Below are positions 44,266 through 55,114 of a stretch of 64,000 bases of DNA, one piece after another (the first letter of the stretch is position 1; the number at the start of each line of letters is the position of its first letter). The DNA comes from Luscinia megarhynchos (Eukaryota; Chordata; Aves; Passeriformes; Turdidae), in NCBI GenBank assembly GCA_034336665.1, contig JAPFBE010000032.1:3968001-4032000 (forward strand). The letters are read 5' to 3'. The notes below the pieces were generated by a model that did no database searches, was not told the origin of the DNA, and worked only from the letters and a program-made list of their open reading frames with translations. A program made the translations under genes and the position numbers.

Positions 44266-44650
44266 CCTTACTGTGGACACTGCTGAAGGCCTGGGCAGAA
44301 GCTGTCAGGCCTTTTTCTCAAGTTCTAAGTATTTTTCTCAGGCCATGAAACTTTCTCAGCCTCAGCTAGGATTTTTCCCAAGCTAGAGGTTCCTTCTTTA
44401 TTGTAAACACAAGAGAAAGAATCATAACAGAGATAAACACCTGCAAGGTCCCTGAGAAATCCAGGGAGAAGAGGTGTCTCTTTCTCTGACTAATGATCTG
44501 TTTGTATTTTGTTTTGCATGAACTGCCTTATTTAAGGCAATAGCTTCTTTTAATAAATTGCTCTTTCTTGCTCTTTCCTGCACCAAGCAAGAGAGTGTCT
44601 TGTTGCTGTTTTTTCACCGCTCCGTAATCCTTTTCAAGGCAACACCTTAT
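44266..44650 (+). mobile_element. Solo LTR (44272-44644) with near-exact TSD CCTTAC/CCTTAT
   Basis: It starts TGTGGACACTGCTGAAGG and ends TTCAAGGCAACA. A TTATTTAAGG TATA-like element near 44530 and AATAAA at 44552-44557 set the orientation. The TSDs differ in the last base. It is inserted in provirus K. Confidence 0.78.
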
Positions 44651-45900
44651 CATTGCACAGCCAGTTGTGGATCCTTAGGTAAAACTTTTAGAAATGGGTT
44701 CTGAACATGCAAATCTTCATAGCAGTATAACTCTGCCAAGGATCAAAATTGACAAGCTGCTTTAAAAAATTTTAGTGTAAATATTGCATTATCTAAACAT
44801 TTTTGAGGAGCTGTACTCCCTATTCTTTGTTTTTTCAACATGCACGTCTCACTTTGAACATGAAGGCAACATAAAAGTAAAACAATACATGTAATGAAAC
44901 AAAAAGCTCATATCGAGCAAAAATAAGCAAGGTAATACATGTAATCAGTAGCGCACAAGAGAAAGGATAGTGATTTGGAATGATACATCATCAATTGCCT
45001 TAATACTCTACCATCACCCAGAGTCCGCAGTAGCTGGCAAGCCCTGTTTCACAATGAGGACCTGGAGAACCATTTCCAGGAAAGGTTTCCAAGTTTACCT
45101 CGAAAGGGATTCCAGCTTTTATAAGCCCAAATTAGCAAGTCAAAGTGACCTGATTGTATTTTTTGTGCAGAAACATCTGGGTCTGTATGCATACCTCCTG
45201 ATGAGCTAGGGCCGGGGCTTGGCCGGAGCCAAGGCCTTAACTGGAAGGGTTGCTCTAACATATCTTACAAGCTAGCTTCTAGTAATAGCAGTTGGGAAAG
45301 CTCCTTAGAATTATACATTCCTTGCAGATAGCTACACAATGGCATGTGAAAGTTTGTCATTAATGTTTAGCTAAGTAGCCAATGGTACCATGAACAAACC
45401 TCAAATAACAAAGGGAATGCATATGTGTAACATCAAATAATATCCTATGGATAATGCGCATTATAAAAAGTTAGTGAATTCATACCGTGACATTAACAAC
45501 ATATTCAGAATCATTAATAACAGCAACAGTAACTGTCCTAAGAAGTCAAGATTATATTTTTCAACACATCTATGCATATATGACAATAAAGCAAAATCAA
45601 ATCAAGAAAAAAAGCACTAAATAGCTTACAATTAATAGCAGCCATAATTTGGAATTATTACTCATTCTTCAGTGCTACATATTGGAGATAAAATAGCAAT
45701 GACTTTTATGAATAATTATCATAATTAACCAATGAAGAACATTTATACCCATAGAATCTTGGATGAAATTAAGGATCTCATAAACCACATCCTCACATAT
45801 TTTTACACAACTTATATTCTTAAACAGTTTCATAACAATTCTTCATCATAATTGTTTCAGTCGGTTCTATCTTTATAACAAAAGAACTGTATCTTGTAAT
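44651..45900. other. AT-rich interior of provirus K
   Basis: No supported gene. A small minus frame (45261-45049) shows no known motif. Confidence 0.35.
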
Positions 45901-45904
45901 TTAA

Positions 45905-46340
45905 ATTAGCATATTTCAGCAGAACTTAAACATAACGTCACTCAAACCTAACGTCACTTAAATGTAGTAGCGCACCAAACAGAACTTTAAGTTAACATTA
46001 CTGAAATGGAACAGAAATTAATCTTAATAGAACTTAAACTTAACCGAACTTAAAATAACAGAACTTAAACTGAACAACACTTAAACATGACAGAAGTTAA
46101 ACTTAACAGAAATTGGCCTTAACAGAACTCAAATTTAATAGAACCTAACCTTAATAGAACTTAAATATAACAGAACTTCAAATTAACAGAACTTAAATAT
46201 TATGTCACTTAAATTTAACAACACTTACACTGAACGGAATTTAACCTTAACATCACTTAAACTTCACAGAACTTAAACTTATCAGGACGGAAAATTAGCA
46301 CCACTTAAATTTAACACCATTTACATTTAACAAAGCTAAT
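45905..46340. repeat. Degenerate minisatellite, AACAGAACTTAAACT-like units
   Basis: About 430 bases are built of 13-16 base units with the core (A)CAGAACTTAAA(C/T)(T/A). Good units occur at 46040-46075, 46150-46200 and 46255-46285. Other units vary to CACTTAAA, CATCACTTAAACTT or AGAACCTAACC. The array has no stop-free frame and ends abruptly near 46340. Confidence 0.85.
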
Positions 46341-47792
46341 GTCAGAGTTGAGCGTGTTCCTTTAAAAGTTTCAGATACAACAGAATTTAATTCATTTTGA
46401 TTCCATCATTACAAGAAAGCTACTGAAAATTTGTCATACAACAGTTAAACATCAATGAACAATATGCAAGCAAACAACTGATTGGTAAATGAAATAGCAG
46501 CAGTGTGGATTTACTGGAGAGATTATAAAGGTGTGGCAAATACATTGTGATTTTACATAATGTAATTTTGAGAATAGCTCATGGTAAGTGCAAATATTAT
46601 TGAAAATATCCATTCATACTCAGGACTTTCTGGTATAAATTTGCCAGGGTTTTTTAAAGTGCAGCTTTACTCAGAAAAATGACAACAGTGTGTATCTTGG
46701 CAAATTGCACTTCAAACCTGTTCAGTTAGCAGATGGTAAGACAGCTTTTTGAGATTGCCTGTACAATAGATTTGAAATTGGACTAATAAAGTTAATGAGA
46801 TATATACATTTAAGGCTAAAACATCAAGGACCTAGTTATATAACACTGCCATGTGTTTTGCACATGTAACTTGGTTAGGTCGGTGGGTGTGTAAGACTGA
46901 CATGTGAATCTAAACTGCTGAAGTCATGGTTTCAGATGATTCTAAAGGAGTGAGCGACTGTTTACTGCACTTGTGGTCCATCAATGTACTTACACTGCTT
47001 TGATACCAAGTCCAATTTCAATTTATAAGTGGCAAGGAAGAATAACTACACTTGAATCACTAAATAGCTGTACCACGTTTCATCATGGTGAAAGACTGAC
47101 AATAAAGTTACTTTATTAAAGATGTGGGGTAAAAAAGCAAGTGAACTGGTAAAGCTGGCATAATTCTGTCTGCTTTGCAGTGGGGTTTTGTGTGCTAATT
47201 ACATCTAAATCATGAATAGCTTCTGCAGATAACACTCAGGGTTCACCTTCAGCTGCAGGAGGCTGGTGGCGAGGGGGGGGAGGGGAGGGGCGGGGCAGAC
47301 AGCAAAGGAGCCACTGTGAGGGGAGCTGGCAGCCGAGAAGACACTTGCATGGGAGGCACCCTGCAGAGCAGCCACATCAAAGCCTCTCTCATTTAGGAAG
47401 TGTGTACAGCATTCTTTGCCTGTAATAAAAGTTGCTGCAAAGTGGAGAAAGTGTTGCAGTATCTCCAAGCTGCACCCACTCTACCGTGACACCTCCCCAG
47501 ACCCAGGATACTCAGTCCTCTGGTTCTTTGTTCAGCGAATACCATTGACCTAACCTTATAGGCTGTGTCAGCATTTCACTCTCAGTCAGACTGTGGTTTG
47601 CAAATAAAGTCCTCTATTGCTGTAGCAGGGTCTGAGCTCTGATTTCTGCTTGCAGTCTGAGGGATCCAGACTTGTAAGGGCTGCCTGTCCAAATTGCAGT
47701 CTATCTCTTCATTGCAATCTGGTATCCTGTTGTTCTGGGTCCACGGGGCTTTGTTGTTGGTCTCATTTCACCTCTTCACTATAATCAGATAG
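46341..47792. other. Remaining interior and leader of provirus K
   Basis: AT-rich to about 47200, then a G-rich block (47265-47300). An AATAAA in GCAAATAAAGTCC context near 47601 may mark an old plus LTR. No gene is supported. Confidence 0.3.
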
Positions 47793-47810
47793 CCCATTGT
47801 TCAGGCGCCA
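47793..47810 (-). promoter_or_regulatory. Primer binding site of provirus K, tRNA-Lys-like
   Basis: On minus it reads TGGCGCCTGAACAATGGG. The start suits a tRNA-Lys(UUU)-type PBS with several mismatches. It sits two bases from the LTR, so the role is clear even if the exact tRNA is not. Confidence 0.65.
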
Positions 47811-47812
47811 AA

Positions 47813-48112
47813 TGTTGCGAAGCAGAGCGATGCAGACTCCCCAGGCAGGTGTAAAAGAGAACACCTTTATAGCAAACATCAGCCTTTTTAAAGCAATTAG
47901 GCTGTTATCTGTTGTATTCCATTTAAGCACAACAAATGTAATTCAATCAACCACCATAAACCACAATGTGAATGCATAATGGTTATATAACTTTTCTACC
48001 TCTAATTCAGCTGAGTCACTTCCCATAGTCGTTTTCTACTTAGCTGAAGTAACAGGTCTGAGCCATGGTTTTACAAGGCCCTTATATCGTAAGGTTTTAC
48101 CTATCCGCAACA
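47813..48112 (-). repeat. 5' LTR of provirus K (300 bp)
   Basis: On plus it starts TGTTGCGAAGCAGAGCG and ends ACCTATCCGCAACA. Compared with 43292-43594 I see scattered substitutions and small indels, so the insertion is not very recent. Confidence 0.92.
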
Positions 48113-48118
48113 ATTGGT

Positions 48119-48560
48119 ATCTGTTATTCTTCAACCCTTAGCAATCCCACAGCCAAAGGGACCAGGCAAGGTATTAGGAAGTTTTATGTCCTCTGTCTCC
48201 ACAGCACCTATCCCAAAAGCCTAATCATTCCCTTTTGCGTCCTTGAAATAGCCTCTCCTGAGGTAATCTATGACAAGAATTCACAGCGCCTCAGGGCCAG
48301 TCACAATGGGGTGTTTTTGCTATTCAGTCTGTCAGGCTCACTTGAGATTCCAGTACAGTCAGGTGTTGTGATCCTCCTGTCACCTAAGGAATGGAGATGG
48401 ATTCTGCCCCTACATAGCTCAATGGCATCAGGGTACATTGTGCACCAGTGTCAACTAAAGCCTTATACTCTTGTGGGTCTGATGTGCCAGGCCATTGGAA
48501 CAACACAGTCCAATAGATCTGATTGTCCCTTTCCTCCACTTAGCTGGAGGCAGGGCTCCT
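48119..48560 (-). pseudogene. pro: Class III protease of provirus J, decayed
   Basis: The minus strand reads YKALVDTGAQCTLMPLSYVG, so the catalytic DTG is kept. ITGGSQHL-like flap text and a VSLTD strand follow, in the order of proviruses D and G. Stops and indels break it after the flap. It continues the provirus J frame on the other side of the K insertion. Confidence 0.7.
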
Positions 48561-48599
48561 CTAGCTCTGGTCATAGTACTCATTGCTCACTTCTTGTAA

Positions 48600-49630
48600 A
48601 TATGACCTGGAGGTGCTTTCAGGAGGATTGGAAGTAACATCAGCCCTCCTATTCTGTCTGAGGACTTGACCACTCGAAACTGGAGCAGCTTTTATCCTTG
48701 AAGAATTTCATGCAGTTATTGTTCTTCCTCTCAACTCACGTACCTGTGCTACCAGGGCAGAGGTGGGGTTTCCATCCCCCTTCCTCATGTCCTCTCCATG
48801 GCCATGCAGGTAAAACCACAGGTTACAGGTGTGGACCCTCTCTCTCAAGCAAGGAGCACTTGCTCCCAATAGTGGAGACTCTGGTCCATACTGGTGGGGG
48901 CATGGGACATTTCCTCTCTAACTTCCTCAAATCTTTTGAGTCTGTCTACAGTCCTTGACGGTCTTTCCACAGCCAAAGAACAGGTTGGTAAGGAGGAAAA
49001 AGGATGATCTGCATATTGTCTGAGTTGGGGAGTCATCCGAAGCAGTGTTTTCCTTCTTTCATTGACATCAATGCCAGTGATTTAGTGTACGACAATGGCA
49101 TGCAATGGCTGCAGTCCTCTTGAATTAGTAGATGTGATTCTGTCAGAAGAATTGTGTGTGCTAGACCTCATCTGGGTCCTACAGGGGACTGCTTGTTATT
49201 TGAATGCCTAGAGATTGCCTCTAACACAGCTAATTCTTTCAGGTACTGGTTACCTTTCTCCGTGGCATTCCATCTTCTTTGGCCTACTACTAGGACATCC
49301 TTGAGAGAATGAATACCGTTCCCTTTTGCTTTACAGGACTCCACTCCAGAGACTGAGAGCTTCTGTCCTCTTTCCATTCCCCTTGTCAATGTCCACATCC
49401 TGGAACAGGGATTCCAGTTGCTTGGTGTGTTGGATTGATGTGGCCAGAAATGTGTATTCTATGGCCATCTGTTGAAGCCGGGAGGGGTAGCAATCCCTTA
49501 TCTCTGTGGCACATGCTATCTGATAATGGGCCATCTTTAAGACTAGGTGGGGTAATCATCTTTATCTTTTCCACAACCCATCCTCCCTCCAGGAAGATAT
49601 CATCTGCTAATGGGCCATTAATTCCCACTG
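48600..49630 (-). pseudogene. gag: Gag remnant of provirus J (class III)
   Basis: 49398-49168 has a piece like YLKELAVLEAISRHSNNKQS, parallel to the D motif RLREMAVAEIIFSED. 49036-48845 has LRQYADHPF and a Glu/Arg-rich helix, parallel to LRAYADAVHG in D. The C-terminal part near 48700 shows the Trp/Gly/Lys-rich text that precedes protease. It is fragmentary, and no PBS was recognised upstream. Confidence 0.6.
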
Positions 49631-49639
49631 TATGACCGA

Positions 49640-50490
49640 TAAAATTACATCATCCCATTGGGAGATGCTCCAGTCAGGGGGAGGAGCCAAGTCTTTCCTA
49701 CCTAGATAAAAACCTGAGATTTTGGAGAACAAGGTACCTTCTTTCCACTGGATTCCAGAGGAAACCCAGACCTTTCCACATCATCCCTGGACCTTCGGAG
49801 GAAAACTGCACCCTTCTACAGGACCACTGCTTCAACTGAACCACATCTGCCACTGCAGGAGGACTGCAGCCACCATTTAATTGGACTGCTTCCACCACCC
49901 TGTCTGACAGGGTGTTGTCACGATCCGCTCAACCCGAGCGGGAGTCGTGATGGTTTGTTCGACCCCAGGGTGCAAAAGACAAAAGGCAAGAGACTCAGGT
50001 TTGTTTAGCAGAAAGCAGTAATACAGTTTATTGCGTGTTAACAATCAAGTTTTGTGATAGAGAAAGAGAGGGAGAGAGAGAGAGAGAGAGAGAAGGAGTA
50101 AAAATGGGAGAGAGGGAGAAAGGATGGAATATAGCTACCTAAAGACAGGACGCATCCTCGTCCTTCTACAGGACCACTGCTTCAGCTGAACCACATCTGC
50201 CACTGCAGGAGGACTGTAGCCACCATTTAATTGGAATGCTACGACACCCTGACTGACAGGGTGTCAGGTTGTATTCTGACTCTGTCAGAGTTGGGATTGT
50301 TCTTTGCAATACTGCATTTCTATTTTAATTTTTGCAGTAAAAAACTGTTATTCCTAATTCCCATATCTTTGCCTGAGAGCCTCTAATTTCAAAATTATAA
50401 TAATAATTTGGAAGAAGGGGGTTTACATTCTCCATTTCAAAGAGAAGCTTCTGCCTTTGTTGGAAGACACCTGTCCTTCAAATGAGGAGA
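49640..50490 (+). repeat. Class III LTR and leader (provirus L) with internal 110-bp direct repeat
   Basis: AGATAAAAACC near 49703 may be the TATA element. A stretch of about 110 bases at 49808-49918 (CTTCTACAGGACCACTGCTT and on) recurs at 50163-50272. Between them lies a 243-base segment with the hairpin at 49919-49951, TTTATT near 50030 and a GA tract. CATATCTTTGCCTGAGAGCC near 50363 matches the end of the 17090-18130 repeat, and gag-like text follows. Confidence 0.6.
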
Positions 50491-51830
50491 CTTGGCTTCA
50501 CTACCATCTGGTTTCATATCTTCAGCTGTGATATCCCAGCATTGGAGCAGCCAGGTCACCAGGGGCTCACTCAACTGGTTGCTGAAATATTTTTGCATAT
50601 CTCACAGTTCACCCAGGAATGGAGACTGGGTGATTGTCCCTGCCTCTTCCTCTTGTTCTGAGCACGTTACTTCCTCTTCATCCCTCACTAAGTGAACTGA
50701 TTTGGCCTTGGATTTCTTCTTCTGTATAGGGGAGACTGCTACCAATGTGTTTGCACCTGTTTTCCATTCCTTTTTATGAGCCTCAAGGTGGGCTACTAAC
50801 AGTGCATACCGCACATAGTTTTCAGGTGTTCAAGAGTGATTATAATAAGCAGGCATAATGACGATGCACTTTTGGAAGTTTTTCTTTTATTATCAGGCTC
50901 TTACAGATGCTGAGGGAATACACTTACCCAGCTGGTGGGAAACCCTGTCCCTGCCTCAAAGAGGGAGAGTCTGTGGGGCAACAGTGGAGCTCACAGTTGT
51001 TGCAACAGTCCAGGTTCCACCTGAACTGCAAGGGCAGACACAGCCAGCAGCAGTCGCCCCTGTGCAGAGGAGGAAGTGTAAGACCAAATCAGTGCACCCA
51101 GTTAATGATGATGGGGAACCAGAGCCCTCACAACTAGCAGGGGAACCAGAGCCTGAAATCATCACTAAGTCCCACGACAGTCTCCCTAATCTGTGAAAAG
51201 ATATTGTGCAGTGGAGGTGCAAGGCTTAAGTAATCTGGTTACTTCGGGTTTAGGACTTTATGGGTACAGGCCTGTAACTGGATAGTGGTGAGGCAAGGAA
51301 TTAAGGATCCTAGACCCAGGACTCGAGTACTGATCAGGTGTTCTTGATGGAGGAAGGGCCTCTTCCTCTCAGGGAGTGGTTTTTAATGAGTGTAAGAGGG
51401 AGATTTGTTCAGAGACAGAATGCAGGAGCACTATCATAGAATGCCCTAGAAGACCATGGATGAAGGGATCCAATGCATGAGAGAAGTGGCAGTACTGGAG
51501 ATACTTTTTGGAAGGGATGGACAGCACGATAATGACACTGACAACGTCAGGTGCACAGGGCAAATGTTGTAGAGCTTTTCAGATCTGGGGTCATCTGAAT
51601 ACTCCAACTTCATGGCAACAATGCATTTCAAGAACAACCAAGAGAGAGTTGGTTCCGTAGCCAGCAAACTCAGAATTACGAGAGCATGGTCCATGGCCTG
51701 ATATGGACTCATGTCTCTGCTATGGTTGAGAGTTTCAAAGGGGAGATGAGAAAGTGCAGCTGCCAAGGCTGGGGATTCTGCCCCAGGCTGCCACAGCAAG
51801 CCCAGATAAACATTCCGAATAGAACAGAAC
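50490..51830 (+). pseudogene. gag: Gag remnant of provirus L (class III)
   Basis: The plus strand shows KCKTKSVHPVNDDGEPEPSQ (50858-51196 frame), then EARN, PLPLREWFLMSV and RSGSTGDTFWKGWTAR-like text in several frames. It parallels the D segments TEARHLGSLSHDL and LREMAVAEIIF, and the fragment at 36716-37030. 51540-51800 carries VRCTGQM-like and later Gag text. Protease and pol do not follow. Provirus E's 3' LTR begins soon after. Confidence 0.55.
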
Positions 51831-51899
51831 TCCTGGATGCTTCAAGGCAAAAGTCAGCTACAGAGTGCTCCGAGTGCAAGCAAGGCCTTAGCTTAGGCT

Positions 51900-52215
51900 C
51901 TCAGCTCTTTTGTGATTTCATCTGCTTGCAGCACTCTCTTAGCCAGCTAGAGAAGCAGAGATATGGGACCGCTGCACAGAGGTTCCGCAGGCAACTTTAT
52001 TTCTACAAAGGGGTCCGACAGCAAAATCCAAATACATAGAATATGAAAGGGGTTTTATAGGGTTAAGGTGGATTGAAAAGTGACCAATAGAATTATAAGT
52101 TGAAAGCTATCCAATTACTTTAAGGTTTTAGGTAGAAAATGACCAATTGCCTAGAAGAGATAAAGAACAAAGAAAATTCTAAAAGAAAACACGGGGGTCT
52201 ACAGGGGAGTGAACA
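51900..52215 (-). repeat. 3' LTR of provirus E, left edge approximate
   Basis: The sense strand probably starts TGTTCACTCCCCTGTAG at 52215, after CTAGAGAAA. A minus-strand AATAAA lies at 52001-51996. The U5 end is near 51900. It follows the end of env at 52251. Confidence 0.55.
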
Positions 52216-52250
52216 TTTCTCTAGCATGAGTCATCCTAAGGAAGGATTTC

Positions 52251-52560
52251 TTATCTAGGGGATAAGATTCCAAGGGGCCTTAAAGGCGTATTTGAATCAT
52301 CCACAATTCCTCTCTCTGTATTTACAAAAACGGCCTTCCCAACAGCTTTTTTGAAACATTGAACAAGGCATGAAAACATAGTTAACACAATAACAATTAC
52401 AATCAAAATCCACACAATTCCCTTAACCAAGGATGAAGCCCATCCTTTCAGTCCCTGTTGGCCGAAGAGATTGTTGACCCAGTCACGGGTGGTTTCCACT
52501 TTCAAGTCTTTCACAAGTCCTTTCAGCTTCCGGATGTTTGCGTGGATGGATGTGGAATGT
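52251..52560 (-). pseudogene. env: Env TM C-terminal part of provirus E (second half, split by provirus F)
   Basis: The frame from 52554 down reads HSTSIHANIRKLKGLVKDLK, DWVNNLFGQQGLKGW, a membrane anchor (GIVWILIVIVIVLTMFSCLV) and a tail with CFKKAVGKAVF. It continues the Env whose first half is at 61910-60958. The break is in the loop after the NLSSHS stretch. The GAATGT duplicated at 52555-52560 and 60958-60963 marks the insertion. The style is alpharetroviral TM. This half is open; the pseudogene call is due to the split and to breaks upstream. Confidence 0.85.
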
Positions 52561-52629
52561 TGTGGAGCCCCAGAAAGGTTTTCCCAACTAGGGAATGCAA
52601 CCCCTCTTTTGTTCCCTCGGTCAACCCCG
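52561..52629 (+). repeat. Truncated 5' LTR of element F (69 bp)
   Basis: TGTGGAGCCCCAGAAAGG through TCGGTCAACCCCG matches 60607-60675 with one mismatch by eye, then the sequences diverge at once. The near identity suggests a young insertion. Confidence 0.88.
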
Positions 52630-53332
52630 ATCCACCCACTCATCGCCTGTGCACCCTGCCCCGCGGGCCACCCCCGTGCCGTTAAAGCCTGCGCGGCCCG
52701 CCCTGCAATCCAGCCCCAGGGCAGTGCCGCCACGAGCCGCCTGCCCGCCGCCGAGCTCAATGCCGCCATCGCCCACAGCACCCCCAGCGTAGCGCCGCCC
52801 GCTCTCCTCAAGTTTTGCCGCTGCCAGCCCACAACAAAAACAGCCCCGCCAACATCAGCATGTCCAAAAGCACAGCAACAAACACAAATCCACCAGCAAA
52901 AATAAAAACATAATTGCTAAAAATGTTTTAGGAACTGTTAAATGGTTCAATGTAAAAAACAGATAGGGATTTATCACCCAAAATTATACCAATGAAGATG
53001 TGTTTGTCCATCAAACTGCAATAAAAAAAAATAACCCTAAAAAATGACTCCACAGTTTAGGAGATAAAGAATTAGGATAACTTGATATCGTACAGGGAAA
53101 AAGGTGCGTTCAAGCAGCAAATGTTACCGGACCTAATAAATATCCAGTGAAAGGAAGCATTTATGCACCAAACTGCAGTTACTTTTCAGCTACTAAAAAA
53201 CTTTGTCCTTCACACAACAACCAAAGCCAACAGTCGTCAAGTTACAGAAGCAACCCGAAAGAAAAAACAGCACCAAAGACAACTCACCTGTCCTATAACA
53301 AGAAGTCTAACCCTCCATTTGCAAAACCTGCT
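52630..53332 (+). pseudogene. Y-box (YBX-family) cold-shock-domain retrocopy, stops present
   Basis: Reading plus in one frame from 52630, a Pro/Ala/Ser-rich stretch is followed by the cold-shock domain (52907-53170). Clear landmarks are VLGTVKWFNV, a GFI strand, EDVFVHQTAIKKNNP, a GD turn, AANVTGP and PVKGSIYAPN. KWFNV and VFVHQ are the RNP1/RNP2-like nucleic-acid-binding motifs of Y-box proteins, which bind RNA and DNA. No intron interrupts the domain, so this is an mRNA-derived copy. In-frame stops lie near 52793, 52937 and 53043. The KGSxYAPN end resembles the germ-cell paralogue YBX2 more than YBX1, but that is a weak call. The basic C-terminal tail is cut by provirus D. Confidence 0.85.
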
Positions 53333-53958
53333 TGTCTTGGTTTTGGATAAAATTACGGGAGATAATTTTTAAAGGAGTTTCTCTAGGAAAATAAACTTGT
53401 AGAACTTTTTTTTTTTTTTTTTTTTTTACTACCGGGTTTGGGAAGAACTTTTTTCGAGGGAAAAAAGTGGAAAAAACTTGTTTATTTTAACAAACACACA
53501 GAAAAAACCAAAACCTTTCAGCACTAGGAAAGAACAATTTCTAGATGACACAAAACGTTTTTACCAAGGTGAGCGAGGATGGACGAGCTCAATCAGTCCC
53601 TGCTGGAAAGGATGCAAAGCTTTTTTTGGCAGGCTTTCAGAGGCAGTCTCTGATGTTCAGATCCCTCCGTCTGGAGCCGGTGCTGATCTTTGGGATGAGG
53701 GGAAGAAGGGAGAGAGAAAGAGGGAGCAGCCAGGGGCAGCAGAAGCTGGGGCAAAAGCTAGGGGCAAAAGCGGCAGCCAAAGCGGCAAAAGCAGCAGCAG
53801 CAGCAAAAGCAGCAGCAGCAGCAGGCCACCCCCAGCAGCTAACCAAACCAGAAGCCAGGGGCCCACCGGGGTGGGGGAGGAACGGCCACGGCGGCAGGCA
53901 GCTCCGTGCAGATGGGGGGGGGCAGGGAGAGGAGTAGTCATAACATTAACCCGGGACA
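53333..53958 (-). repeat. 3' LTR of provirus D (626 bp), C-to-T rich on plus
   Basis: It aligns throughout with 59336-59978 and with the LTRs of C. In the first 380 bases it shows many plus-strand C-to-T changes (G-to-A on the sense strand), including a 22-base T run at 53406-53427 where the other three copies have a mixed C/T tract. A purine tract (53959-53976) adjoins it. Confidence 0.92.
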
Positions 53959-54184
53959 TTCTACCCCTTATCCCACATCGTGAACATTGACACACGATTG
54001 GGATATATACACCACTATACAATGTAAAAGCTTTCATCTACTTGCTCAAACTTTCAACACTTACACGTTTCCTCTCATTTTACTTACTCAGGCTTTCAAC
54101 ACTTACTTTATTCCTTCTGTCTTACCCCACAATCAGATCTCCCTGAGGTACACATTGTGTTGTTCCATCTTTCTGCATTACCCA

Positions 54185-55114
54185 CTACGTACATCCTGGT
54201 CCTGGAGCAAAGACAATCCCACGAATGGGTTTGCCTGTACTCGAGGCAGGATTAACCCATACTGCCTTTCCTAACAAACCTCTAACTTGGGCCACTGGGA
54301 CTTTATCTCCATCCACTATATTAAGGGAGTCAGACTGGGCAGGCCCTGCTCGGTTGATGGAACCTCTGGTGTTAACTAACCAAGTAGCCTTTGCTAGATG
54401 TTGTTCCCAGTTTTTAAAAGACCCCCCACCCGATGCTTTCAAGGTGATCTTCAACAATTCATTGTACCTTTCCACTTTACCCGCAACTGGTGCATTGTAA
54501 GGGATGTGGTATACCCACTCAATACCGTGTTCCCTAGCCCAGGTGTTGACGAGGTTATTTTTAAAATGAGTCCCATTATCTGACTCAATCCTCTCAGTGG
54601 TACCATGCCTCCAAAGGACCTGCTTTTCCAGGCCCAGGATGGTGTTGCGGGCAGTAGCATGGGACACAGGGTAGGTCTCCAACCATCCGGTGGTGGCTTC
54701 CACCATGGTCAGCACATAACATTTGCCCTGGCGGGTCTGAGGCAGTGTGATGTAATCAATCTGCCAAGCCTCCCCGTACTTGTACTTGGACCAACGTCCA
54801 CCATACCAGAGGGGCTTCACCCGCTTGGCCTGCTTGATGGCAGCGCAGGTGTGACAGTCATGAATAACTTGTGTTATGCTGTCCTTGGTAAGATCCACCC
54901 CTCGGTCTCATGCCCACTTATAGGTGGCATCTCTACCCTGATGGCCTGAGGCATCATGGGCCCATCGTGCTAGGAACAACTCTCCCTTGTGCTCCCAGTC
55001 AAGATCTATCTCAGACACCCCTATCTTTGCAGCTTGATCTACCTGCTGATTGTTTTGCTGCTCTTTATTGACTCTACTTCTGGGGACATGGGAATCTACA
55101 TGGCGAACTTTCAC
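54185..55114 (-). pseudogene. pol: Integrase of provirus D (class III), one stop
   Basis: 55114-54908 has LARWAHDASGHQGRD with the two His of the zinc domain, ending in TGA where provirus C reads Arg. 54898-54185 continues with DCHTCAAIKQAK (the two Cys), WQIDYITLP, ESDNGTHFKNN and GKVERYNELL, so the D, D, E catalytic residues are all kept. A frame change near 55080 separates it from RNase H. Otherwise the gene is in good condition and is the same length as that of provirus C. Confidence 0.88.

Larger units (their letters stand above)
43292..48112 (-). mobile_element. Provirus K: two LTRs, mostly non-coding interior, TSD ATTGGT
   Basis: ATTGGT at 43286-43291 and 48113-48118 is an exact 6-bp TSD. 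The LTRs (43292-43594 and 47813-48112), PBS (47793-47810) and a purine tract by the 3' LTR (AAAGATGGGGGAGA on minus) are all present. In 4.2 kb of interior I find only an Env C-terminal fragment. The rest is AT-rich sequence with a minisatellite, plus a solo LTR. The insertion split pro-pol of provirus J. Confidence 0.92.

Noticed and set aside
45905..46340. Minisatellite in K as a CRISPR array
   Set aside because: Units are 13-16 bases, adjoining and degenerate, without spacers of fixed length, in vertebrate-like sequence.
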